Source of the DNA: Petrolisthes cinctipes
Taxonomy: Eukaryota > Arthropoda > Malacostraca > Decapoda > Porcellanidae
Length of the DNA: 64,000 nucleotides
NCBI GenBank assembly: GCA_033782935.1
Contig: JAWQEG010000710.1
Span: 6,014,001 to 6,078,000, forward strand
Reading direction: 5' to 3'
Below, in pieces: positions 1-10,491 of this stretch; within the stretch, counting starts at the first letter, position 1, and every line of letters begins with the position of its first letter. A model generated the notes under the pieces. It saw only the letters and a program-made list of their open reading frames with translations, had not been told where the DNA came from and made no database searches. Made by a program: the position numbers and the translations under genes.

Positions 1-180
1 ATGCCTACTCAGTGCTAGAATGTTTTCAAAATATAGGCTCAAAACATCCTAAAATCGATATTTTAAGTGTCCAAAGTCGATATGTGCATGCATCATCTGT
101 ACCCGTTTATATCTCAAATTCAGGCTCAAAACACCCAAAAATTCAATATTTTGGGGTCCCAGAAGTGATCTGTACATGCC

Positions 181-839
181 TACTTAGTGCTAGAATATTT
201 TCAAAATATAGGCCCAAAACATGCTAAAAATCGATATTTTAGGTGCCCAAAGTCGATATCTCAGATTCAGGCCCAAAACACCCGAAAATTCGATATTTTG
301 GGTGTCCCAGAAGCGAACTGTACATGCCTACTCCGTGTTAGAGTATTTTCAAAATACAGGCCCAAAACATACTGAAAATCGATCTTTTAGGTGCCCAAAA
401 GTCGATATGTGCATGCATCTTCTGTACCCGTTTATATCTCAAATTCAGGCTCAAAACACCCGAAAACTCGATATTTTGGGGTCCCAGAAGCGATCTGTAC
501 ATGCCTACTCAGATGCAGGCCCAAAACATGCTGAAAATCGATATTTTAGGTGCCCAAATTCAACATGTGTATGCATCTTCTGCACTCGTTTATATCTCAA
601 ATTCAACCTCAAAACACCCGAAAATTAGATAAGTATGGGTCCCCGAAGCGATCTGTACATGTCTAGTCAGTGCTAGAATGTTTTCAAAATATAGGCTCAA
701 AACATGCTAAAAATCGATTTTTTAAGTGTCCAAAGTCGATATGTGCATGCATCTTCTGTCCCCGTTTATATCTCAAATTCAGGTTCAAAACACCCGAAAA
801 TTCGATACTTTGGGGTCCCAGAAGTGATCTGTACATGCC
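181..839 (+). repeat. ABCD tetramer, copy 1 (659 bp)
   Basis: Order and bounds: A 181-328, B 329-505, C 506-663, D 664-839. The A member is 148 bp because of one extra base in GGGTGTCCC. The same insertion recurs at about 5941 in a second tetramer and marks the two as related. Confidence 0.9.
506..663 (+). repeat. Representative C-class monomer, 158 bp
   Basis: This monomer starts TACTCAGATGCAGGCCC and lacks the GCTAGAATGTTTTCAAA block of the basic form, a net loss of 18 bp. Other class markers are GTCAACATGTGTATGCATC, CTGCACTCGTTTA, ATTCAACCTC and an ending in ACATGTCTAG before the next monomer. I located 41 monomers with this short front end in the window, spread from 0.5 to 63.4 kb. Confidence 0.92.
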
Positions 840-1497
840 TACTTAGTGCTAGAATATTTTCAAAATATAGGCCCAAAACATGCTAAAAATCGATATTTTA
901 GGTGCCCAAAGTCGATATCTCAATTTCAGGCCCAAAACACCCGAAAATTCGATATTTTGGGATCCAAGAAGCGAACTGTACATGGCTACTCCGTGTTAGA
1001 GTATTTTCAAAATACAGGCCCAAAACATACTGAAAATCGATCTTTTAGGTGCCCAAAAGTCGATATGTGCATGCATCTTCTGTACCCGTTTAAATCCCAA
1101 ATTCAACCTCAAAACACCCGAAAATTCGATATTGTTTGGTCCCAGAAGCGATCTGTACATGCCTACTCAGATGCAGGCCCAAAACATGCTGAAAATCGAT
1201 ATTTTAGGTGCCCAAATTCAACATGTGTATGCATCTTCTGCACTCGTTTATATCTCAAATTCAACCTCAAAAAACCTGAAAATTAGATAAGTATGGGTCC
1301 CCGAAGCGATCTGTACATGTCTAGTCAGTGCTAGAATGTTTTCAAAATATAGGCTCAAAACATGCTAAAAATCGATTTTTTAAGTGTCCAAAGTCGATAT
1401 GTGCATGCATCTTCTGTCCCCGTTTATATCTCAAATTCAGGTTCAAAACACCCGAAAATTCGATACTTTGGGGTCCCAGAAGTGATCTGTACATGCC
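840..1497 (+). repeat. ABCD tetramer, copy 2 (658 bp)
   Basis: Order and bounds: A 840-986, B 987-1163, C 1164-1321, D 1322-1497. It directly follows copy 1, so 181-1497 is two tandem tetramers. The D members of copies 1 and 2 share ATCGATTTTTTAAG and CTGTCCCCG, which are rare elsewhere. This points to a recent local duplication. Confidence 0.92.
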
Positions 1498-2508
1498 TAC
1501 TTAGTGCTAGAATATTTTCAAAATATAGGCCCAAAACATGCTAAAAATCGATATTTTAGGTGCCCAAAGTCGATATCTTAAATTCAGGCCCAAAACACCC
1601 GAAAATTCGATATTTTGGGGTCCCAGAAGCGAACTGTACATGCTTACTCCGTGTTAGAGTATTTTCAATATACAGGCCCGAAACATACTGAAAATCGATC
1701 TTTTAGGTGCCCTAATGTCGATATGTGGATGCATCTTCTGTACCCGTTTATATCCCAAATTCAACCTCAAAACACCTGAAAATTCGATATTTTTGGGTCC
1801 CAGAAGCGATCTGTACATGCCTACTCAGTGCTTGAATTTTTTCAAAATATAGGCTCAAAACATGCTACAAATCGATATTTTAAGTGTCCAAAGTCGATAT
1901 GTGCATGCATCTTCTGTTCCCGTTTATATCTCAAATTCAGGTTCAAAACACCCGAAAATTCTATATTTTTGGGTCCCAGAAGCAATCTGTACATGCCTGC
2001 TCCTAGTTAGAGTATTTTTAAAATACAGGCCCAAAACATACTGAAAATCGATCTTTTAGGTGCCCAAAAGTCGATATGTGCATGCATCTTCTGTACCCGT
2101 TTATATCTCAAATTCAGGCTCCAAACACCCGAAAATTCGATATTTTGGGGTCCCAGAAGCGATTTGTACATGCCTACTCAGATGCAGGCCCAAAACATGC
2201 TGAAAATCGATATTTTAGGTGACCAAAGTCAACATGTGTATGCATCTTCTGCACTCGTTTATATCTCAAATTCAACCTCAAAACACCAGAAAATTCGATA
2301 AGTATGGGTCCCAGAAGCGATCTGTACATGTCTAGTCAGTGCTAGAATGTTTTCAAAATATAGGCTCAAAACATGCAAAAAATCAATATTTTAAGTGTCC
2401 AAAGTCGATATGTGCATGCATCTTTTGTACCCGTTTATATCTCAAATTCAGGTTCAAAACACTAGAAAATTCGATATTTTGGGGTCTCAGAAGTGATCTG
2501 TACATGCC

Positions 2509-3166
2509 TACTTAGTGCTAGAATATTTTCAAAATATAGGCCCAAAACATGCTAAAAATCGATATTTTAGGTGCCCAAAGTCGATATCTAAAAATTGAGG
2601 CCCAAAACACCCGAAAATTCGATATTTGGGGTCCCAGAAGCAAACTGTACAAGCCAACTCCGTGTTAGAGTATTTTCAATATACAGGCCCAAAACATACT
2701 GAAAATCGATCTTTTAGGTGCCCAAAAGTCGATATGTGCATGCATATTCTGTACCCGTTTATATCCCAAATTCAACCTCAAAACACCCGAAAATTCGATA
2801 TTTTTTGGTCCCAGAAGCGATCTGTACATGCCTACTCAGATGCAGGCCCAAAACATGCTGAAAATCGATATTTTAGGTGCCCAAATTCAACATGTGTATG
2901 CATCTTCTGCACTCGTTTATATCTCAAATTCAACCTCAAAACACCCGAAAATTAGATAAGTATGGGTCCCCGAAGCGATCTGTACATGTCTAGTCAGTGC
3001 TAGAATGCTTTCAAAATATAGGCTCAAAACATGCTAAAAATCGATTTTTTAAGTGTCCAAAGTCGATATGTGCATGCATCTTCTGTCCCCGTTTATATCT
3101 CAAATTCAGGTTCAAAACACCCGAAAATTCGATACTTTGGGGTCCCAGAAGTGATCTGTACATGCC
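2509..3166 (+). repeat. ABCD tetramer (658 bp)
   Basis: Order and bounds: A 2509-2655, B 2656-2832, C 2833-2990, D 2991-3166. The D member has the CTGTCCCCG variant of the copies at 664 and 1322. The stretch 1498-2508 between the tetramers holds A, B, D, B-like, C and D monomers. Confidence 0.9.
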
Positions 3167-3666
3167 TACTTAGTGCTAGAATATTTTCAAAATATAGGCC
3201 CAAAACATGCTAAAAATCGATATTTTAGGTGCCCAAAGTCGATATCTTAAATTCAGGCCCAAAACACCCGAAAATTTGATATTTTGGGTTCCCAGAAGCA
3301 AACTGTACATGCTTACTCCGTGTTAGAGTATTTTCAATATACAGGCCCGAAACATACTGAAAATCGATCTTTTAGGTGCCCTAATGTCGATATGTGGATG
3401 CATCTTCTGTACCCGTTTATATCCCAAATTCAACCTCAAAACACCTGAAAATTCGATATTTTTGGGTCCCAGAAGCGATCTGTACATGCCTACTCAGTGC
3501 TAGAATTTTTTCAAAATATAGGCTCAAAACATGCTACAAATCGATACTTTAAGTGTCCAAAGTCGATATGTGCATGCATCATCTGTACCCGTTTATATCT
3601 CAAATTCAGGCTCAAAACACCCGAAAATTCGATATTTTGAGGTCCCAAAAGTGATCTGTACATGCC

Positions 3667-4324
3667 TACTTAGTGCTAGAATATTTTCAAAATATAGGCC
3701 CAAAACATGCTAAAAATCGATATTTTAGGTGCTCAAAGTCGATATCTCAAATTCAGGCCCAAAACACCCGAAAATTCGATATTTTGGGGTCCCAGGAGCG
3801 AACTGTACATGCATACTCCGTGTTAGAGTATTTTCAAAATACAGGCCCAAAACATACTGAAAATCGACCTTTTAGGTGAACAAAAGTCGATATGTGCATG
3901 CATCTTCTGTACCCGTTTATATCTCAAATTCAGGGTCAAAACTCCCGAAAACTCGATATTTTGGGGTCCCAGAAGCGATCTGTACATGCCTACTCAGATA
4001 TAGGCCCAAAACATGATGAAAATCGATATTTTAGGTGCCCAAAGTCAATATGTGTATGCATCTTCTGCACTCGTTTATATCTCAAATTCAACCTCAAAAC
4101 ACCCGAAAATTCGATAATTTTGGGTCTCAGAAGCGATATGTACATGTCTAGTCAGTGCTAGAATATTTTCAAAATATAGGCTCAAAACATGCTAAAAATC
4201 GATATTTTAAGTGTCCAAAGTCGATATGTGCATGCATCTTCTGTACCCGTTTATATCTCAAATTCTGGTTCAAAACACCCGAAAATTCGATATTTTTGGG
4301 TCCCAGAAGCAATCTGTACATGCC
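3667..4324 (+). repeat. ABCD tetramer with early-type C monomer
   Basis: Order and bounds: A 3667-3813, B 3814-3990, C 3991-4148, D 4149-4324. The C member reads CAGATATAGGCCC instead of CAGATGCAGGCCC. The deletion junction therefore still resembles the undeleted ATATAGGCCC. The preceding block 3167-3666 is A, B, D. Confidence 0.88.
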
Positions 4325-5822
4325 TGCTTCTAGTTAGAGTATTTTCAAAATACAGGCCCAAAACATGCTGAAAATCGATATTTTAGGTGCCCAAAGTCAA
4401 TATGCGCATGCATCTTCTGTACCCGTTTATATCTCAAATTCAGGCTCAAAATACCCAAAAATTCAATATTTTGGGGTCCCAGAAGTGATCTCTACATGCC
4501 TACTTAGTGCTAGAATATTTTCAAAATACAGGCCCAAAACATGCTAAAAATAGATATTTTAGGTGCCCAAAGTCGATATCTCAAATTCTGGCTCAAAACA
4601 CCCGAAAATTCGATATTTTGGGGTCCCAGAAGCGATCTGTACATGCCTACTCAGTGTTAGAGAATTTTCAAAATACAGGCACAAAACAAGCTGAAAATCG
4701 ATATTTCAGGTGACCAAAGTCAATATGTGTATGGATCTTCTGCACCCGTTTATATCCCAAATTCAACCTCAAAACACACTAAAATTCGATATTTTGGGGT
4801 CCCAGAAGTGATCTGTACATGCCTACTTAGTGCTAGAATATTTTCAAAATATAGGCCCAAAACATGATATAAATCGATATTTTAAGTGTTCAAAGTCGAT
4901 ATCTCAAATTCAGGCCCAAAACACCCGAAAATTCGATATTTTGGGGTCCCAGAAGCGAACTGTACATGCCTACTCCGTGTTAGAGTATTTTCAAAATACA
5001 GGCCCAAAACATACTGAAAATCGATCTTTTAGGTGCCCAAAAGTCGATATGTGCATGCATCTTCTGTACCCGTTTATATCTCAAATTCAGGCTCGAAACA
5101 CCCGAAAACTCGATATTTTGGGGTCCCAGAAGTGATCTGTACATGCCTACTCAGTGCTAGAATTTTTTCAAAATATAGGCTCAAAACATGCTAAAAATCG
5201 ATATTTTAAGTGTCCAAAGTCGATATGTGCATGCATCATCTGTACCCGTTTATATTTCAAATTAAGGCTCAAAACACCCGAAAATTCGATATTTTGGGGT
5301 CCCAGAAGTGATCTGTACATGCCTACTTAGTGCTAGAATATTTTCAAAATATAGGCCCAAAACATGCTAAAAATCGATATTTTAGGTGCCCAAAGTCGAT
5401 ATATCAAAATCAGGACCATAACACCCGAAAATTCGATATTTTGGGGTCCCAGAAGCGAACTGTACATGCCTACTCCATGTTAGATTATTTTCAATATACA
5501 GGCCCAAAACATACTGAAAATCGATCTTTTAGGTGCCTAAAAGTCGATATGTGGATGCATCTAATGTACCCGTTTATATCCCAAATTCAACCTCAAAACA
5601 CTCGAAAATTCGATATTTTGGGGTCCCAGAAGCGATCTGTACATGCCTACTCAGTGCTAGAATTTTTTCAAAATATAGGCTCAAAACATCCTAAAATCGA
5701 TATTTTAAGTGTCCAAAGTCGATATGTGCATGCATCATCTGTACCCGTTTATATCTCAAATTCAGGCTCAAAACACCCAAAAATTCAATATTTTGGGGTC
5801 CCAGAAGTGATCTGTACATGCC

Positions 5823-6480
5823 TACTTAGTGCTAGAATATTTTCAAAATATAGGCCCAAAACATGCTAAAAATCGATATTTTAGGTGCCCAAAGTCGATA
5901 TCTCAAATTCAGGCCCAAAACACCCGAAAATTCGATATTTTGGGTGTCCCAGAAGCGAACTGTACATGCCTACTCCGTGTTAGAGTATTTTCAAAATACA
6001 GGCCCAAAACATACTGAAAATCGATCTTTTAGGTGCCCAAAAGTCGATATGTGCATGCATCTTCTGTACACGTTTATATCTCAAATTCAGGCTCAAAACA
6101 CCCGAAAACTCGATATTTTGGGGTCCCAGAAGCGATCTGTACATGCCTACTCAGATATAGGACAAAACATGCTGAAAATCGATATTTTAGGTGCCCAAAG
6201 TCAACATGTGTATGCATTTTCAGCACTCGTTTATATCTCAAATTCAACCTCAAAACACCCGAAAATTCGATAATTTTGGGTCTCAGAAGCGATATGTACA
6301 TGTCTAGTCAGTGCTAGAATGTTTTCAAAATATAGGCTCAAAACATGCTAAAAATCGATATTTTAAGTATCCAAAGTCAATATGTGCATGCATCTTCTGT
6401 ACCCGTTTATATCTCAAATTCATAATCAAAACACCCGAAAATTCGATATTTTTGGGTCCCAGAAGCCATCTGTACATGCC
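5823..6480 (+). repeat. ABCD tetramer related to the one at 181
   Basis: A (148 bp, with the same extra base in GGGTGTCCC as the tetramer at 181), B from 5971, C from 6148 with the CAGATATAGG junction, and D 6305-6480. Bases 5643-6147 match 1-505 at a constant offset of 5642 bp. Confidence 0.87.
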
Positions 6481-6657
6481 TGCTTCTAGTTAGAATGTTT
6501 TCAAGATACAGACCCAAAACATGCTCAATATCGATATTTTTGGGGCCCAAAAGTCGATATGTGCAAGCATCTTCTTTTCCCGTTTATATCTCAAATTCAG
6601 GCTCAAAACACCCGAAAATTCGATATTTTGGGGTCCCAGAAGTGATCTGTACATGCC

Positions 6658-7315
6658 TACTTAGTGCTAGAATATTTTCAAAATATAGGCCGAAAACATC
6701 CTAAAAATCGATATTTTAGGTGCCCAAAGTCGATATCTCAAATTCAGGCCCAAAACACCCGAAAATTCGATATTTTGGGGTCCCAGAAGCGAACTGTAAA
6801 TGCCTACTCCGTGTTAGAGTATTTTCAAAATACAGGCACAAAACATACTGAAAATCGATCTTTTAGTTGCCCAAAAGTCGATATGTGCATGCATCTTCTG
6901 TACCCGTTTATATCTCAAATTCAGGCTCCAAACACCCGAAAATTCGATATTTTGGGGTCCCAGAAGCGATCTGTACATGCCTACTCAGATGCAGGCCCAA
7001 AACATGCTGAAAATCGATATTTTAGGTGCCCAAAGTCAACATGTGTATGCATCTTCTGCACTCGTTTATATCTCAAATTCAACCTCAAAACACCCTAAAA
7101 TTCGATAAGTATGGGTCCCAGAAGCGATCTGTACATGTCTAATCAGTGCTAGAATGTTTTCAAAATATAGGCTCAAAACATGCTAAAAATCGATATTTTA
7201 AGTGTCCAAAGTCGATATGTGAATGCATCTTCTGTACCCGTTTATATCTCAAATTCAGGTTCAAAACTCCCGAAAATTCGATATTTTTGGGTCCCAGAAG
7301 CAATCTGTACATGCC
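6658..7315 (+). repeat. ABCD tetramer (658 bp)
   Basis: Order and bounds: A 6658-6804, B 6805-6981, C 6982-7139, D 7140-7315. It is regular, with private substitutions such as AACTGTAAATGCC at the end of A. It is preceded (6481-6657) by an F-type monomer with TTTTCAAGATACAGACCC. Confidence 0.9.
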
Positions 7316-8665
7316 TGCTCCTAGTTAGAGTATTTTCAAAATAAAGGCCCAAAACATGCTGAAAATCGATATTTTAGGTGCCCAAAGTCAATATGTGCAT
7401 GCATCTTCTGTACCCGTTTATATCTCAAATTCAGGCTCAAAACACCCGAAAATTTGATATTTTGGGGTCCCAGAAGCGATCTGTACATGCCTACTCCGTG
7501 TTAGAGAATTTTCTAAATACAGGCCCAAAACAAGCTGAAAATCGATATTTTAGGTGACCACAGTCAATATGTGTATGGATCTTCTGCACCCGTTTATATC
7601 CCAAATTCAACCTCAAAAGACTCGAAAATTCGATATTTTTGGGTCTCAGAAGCGATCTGTAAATGCCTAGTCAGTGCTAGAATGTTTTCAAAATATAGGC
7701 TCAAAACATGCTAAAAATCGATATTTTAAGTGTCCAAAGTCGATATGTGCATGCATCATCTGTACCCGTTTATATCTCAAATTCAGGCTCAAAACACCCT
7801 AAAATTTGATATTTTGGGGTCCCAGAAGTGATCTGTACATGCCTACTTAGTGCTAGAATATTTTCAAAATATAGGCCGAAAACATGCTAAAAATCGATAT
7901 TTTAGGTGCCCAAAGTCGATATCTCAAATTCAGGCTCAAAACACCCGAAAATTCGATATTTTGGGGTCCCAGAAGCGATCTGTACATGCCTACTCCGTGT
8001 TAGAGAATTTTCAAAATACACGCCCAAAACAAGCTGAAAATCGATATTTCAGGTGACCAAAGTCAATATGTGTATGGATCTTCTGCACTCGTTTATATCT
8101 CAAATTAAACCTCAAAACACTCGAAAATTCGATATTTTTGGGTCTCAGAAGCGATCTGTAAATGCCTACCCAGTGCTAGAATGTTTTCAAAATATAGGCT
8201 CAAAACATGCTAAAAATCGATATTTTAAGTGTCCAAAGTCGATATGTGCATGCATCATCTGTACCCGTTTATATCTCAAATTCAGGATCAAAACACCCTA
8301 AAATTCGATATTTTGGGGTCCCAGAAGTGATCTGTACATGCCTACTTAGTGCTAGAATATTTTCAAAATATAGGCCCAAAACATGCTAAAAATCGATATT
8401 TTAGGTGCCCAAAGTCGATATCTCAAATTCAGGCTCAAAACACCCGAAAATTCGATATTTTGGGGTCCCAGAAGCGATCTGTACATGCCTACTCCGTGTT
8501 AGAGATTTTTCAAAATACAGGCCCAAAACAAGCTGAAAATCGATATTTTAGGTGACCAAAGTCAATATGTGTATGGATCTTCTGCACCCGTTTATATTCC
8601 AAATTCAACCTCAAAACACCCGAAAATTCGATATTTTTGGGTCTCAGAAGCGATCTGTACATGCC

Positions 8666-8841
8666 TACTCAGTGCTAGAATGTTTTCAAAATATAGGCTC
8701 AAAACATGCTAAAAATCGATATTTTAAGTGTCCAAAGTCGATATGTGCATGCATCATCTGTACCCGTTTATATCTCAAATTCAGGCTCAAAACACACTAA
8801 AATTCGATATTTTGGGGTCCCAGAAGTGATCTGTACATGCC
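8666..8841 (+). repeat. Representative basic (D-class) monomer, 176 bp
   Basis: This is a clean copy of the basic monomer, phased to begin at TACTCAGTGC and end just before the next TACTTAGTGC. It contains TGCATGCA, an 8-bp palindrome, and ATCGAT. D-class members read ATTTTAAGTGTCCAAAG, where the A, B and C classes read GGTGCCC or GGTGCCCA at the same place. The members here and nearby end in AGAAGTGATC rather than AGAAGCGATC. It is used as the length reference for the other classes. Confidence 0.93.
8696..8783 (+). repeat. 88-bp half-unit 1 of the monomer
   Basis: Starting at GGCTCAAAAC, this half runs to the next GGCTCAAAAC exactly 88 bp later. Aligned without gaps to the following 88 bp it matches at about 57-58 positions by hand count. 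GGCTCAAAAC and TCGATATTTT are fully conserved between the halves, and CATGC lies at matching positions near base 52. The 29-bp deletion of the A class lies entirely in this half. Confidence 0.85.
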
Positions 8842-8871
8842 TACTTAGTGCTAGAATATTTTCAAAATATA
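8784..8871 (+). repeat. 88-bp half-unit 2 of the monomer
   Basis: This is the second half, from GGCTCAAAAC to the base before the GGCCCAAAAC of the next monomer. It carries TTTTGGGGTCCCAGAAG where half 1 has TTTTAAGTGTCCAAAG. It ends with the T/A-rich dyad ATATTTTCAAAATAT at 8856-8870. The 18-bp deletion of C-class monomers falls near the end of this half. Confidence 0.85.
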
Positions 8872-8988
8872 GGCCCAAAACATGCTATAAATCGATATTT
8901 TAGTTGCCCAAAGTCGATATCTCAAATTCAGGCCCAAAACACCCGAAAATTCGATATTTTGGGGTCCCAGAAGCGAACTGTACATGCC
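8842..8988 (+). repeat. Representative A-class monomer, 147 bp
   Basis: This is a shortened monomer. After AAAGTCGATAT the sequence passes directly to CTCAAATTCAGG. The 29 bp present in the basic form, containing TGCATGCATC and CCCGTTTA, are missing. In the full-length form the lost block is flanked by ATAT on both sides, so the deletion left a single ATAT. Most A monomers open with TACTTAGTGCTAGAATATT. In the tetramer A comes first, and it normally ends in GCGAACTGTACATGCC. Confidence 0.93.
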
Positions 8989-9165
8989 TACTCCGTGTTA
9001 GAGTATTTTCAAAATACAGGCCCAAAACATACTGAAAATCGATCTTTTAGGTGCCCAAAAGTCGATATGTGCATGCATCTTCTGTACCCGTTTATATCTC
9101 AAATTCAGGCTCGAAACACCCAAAAATTCGATATTTTGGGGTCCCAGAAGTGATCTGTACATGCC
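8989..9165 (+). repeat. Representative B-class monomer, 177 bp
   Basis: This monomer begins TACTCCGTGTTAGAGTATTT and carries ACATACTGAAAATCGATCTT and CCCAAAAGTCG. The extra A in the last motif makes it one base longer than the basic form. It follows the A class in ABCD tetramers. A common variant has TTTTCAATATACAGG instead of TTTTCAAAATACAGG and GTGGATGCATC instead of GTGCATGCATC. Confidence 0.92.
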
Positions 9166-9833
9166 TACTCAGTGCTAGAATGTTTTCAAAATATAGGCTG
9201 AAAACATGCTAAAAATCGATATTTTAAGTGTCCAAAGTCGATATGTGCATGCATCATCTGTACGCGTTTATATTTCAAATTAAGGCTCAAAACACCTGAA
9301 AATTCGATATTTTGGGGTCCCAGAAGTGATCTGTACATGCCTACTTAGTGCTAGAATATTTTCAAAATATAGGCCCAAAACATGCTAAAAATCGATATTT
9401 TAGGTGCCCAAAGTCGATATATCAAATTCAGGCCCAAAACACCCGAAAATTAGATATTTTGGGGTCCCAAAAGCGAACTGTACATGCCTACTCCATGTTA
9501 GATTATTTTCAATATACAGGCCCAAAACATACTGAAAATCAATCTTTTAGGTGCCCAAAAGTCGATATGTGGATGCATCTACTGTACCCGTTTATATCCC
9601 AAATTCAACCTCAAAACACCTGAAAATTCGATATTTTTGGGTCTCAGAAGCGATCTGTACATGCCTATTCAGTGCTAGAATGTTTTCAAAATATAGGCTC
9701 AAAACATGCTAAAAATCAATATTTTAAGTGTCCAAAGTTGATATGTGCATGCATCATCTGTACCCGTTTATATCTCAAATTCAGGCTCAAAACACCCGAA
9801 AATTTGATATTTTGGGGTTCCAGAAGTGATCTG

Positions 9834-10491
9834 TACTTAGTGCTAGAATATTTTCAAAATATAGGCCCAAAACATAATAAAAATCGATATTTTAGATGCC
9901 CAAAGTCGATATCTCAAATTCAGGCCCAAAACACCCGAAAATTCGATATTTTGGGGTCCCAGAAGCGAACTGTACATGCCTACTCCGTGTTAGAGTATTT
10001 TCAAAATACAGGCACAAAACATACTGAAAATCAATCATTTAGTTGCCCAAAATTCGATATGTGCATGCATCTTCTGTACCCGTTTATATATCAAATTCAG
10101 GCTCAAAACACCCGAAAATTCGATATTTTGGGGTCCCAGAAGCGATCTGTACATGCCTACTCAGATGCAGGCCCAAAACATGCTGAAAATCGATGTTTTA
10201 GGTGCCCAAAGTCAACATGTGTATGCATCTTCTGCACTCGTTTATATCTCAAATTCAACCTCAAAACACCCGAAAATTCGATAAGTATGGGCACCAGAAG
10301 CGATCTGTACATATCTAGTCATTGCTAGAATGTTTTCAAAATATAGGCACAAAACATGCTAAAAATCGATATTTTAAGTGTCCAAAGTCGATATGTGCAT
10401 GCATCTTCTGTACCCGTTTATATCTCAAATTCAGGTTCAAAACACCCGAAAATTCGATATTTTTGGGTCCCAGAAGCAATCTGTACATGCC
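9834..10491 (+). repeat. ABCD tetramer with 8-bp deletion at its left edge
   Basis: A begins at 9834 and D occupies 10316-10491. The preceding monomer ends GATCTGTACTTAGTGC, having lost 8 bp between two TAC triplets. The C member is marked by ATCGATGTTTTAGG and the B member by ATTTAGTTGCCC. Confidence 0.87.

Larger units (their letters stand above)
7492..8988 (+). repeat. Three tandem 499-bp EDA trimers
   Basis: Three consecutive units at 7492-7990, 7991-8489 and 8490-8988, each E (176 bp), D (176 bp), A (147 bp). E monomers are marked by AACAAGCTGAAAATCG, GGTGACC and GTGTATGGATC. This is a second higher-order arrangement, distinct from the ABCD tetramer, and shows local amplification of a different monomer combination. 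Confidence 0.87.

Noticed and set aside
8749..8757. TGCATGCA as a plant RY (B3-domain) promoter element or Z-DNA site
   Set aside because: It is a short palindrome present in almost every full-length monomer, with no gene nearby. Its presence follows from repeat copying and gives no evidence of regulation.
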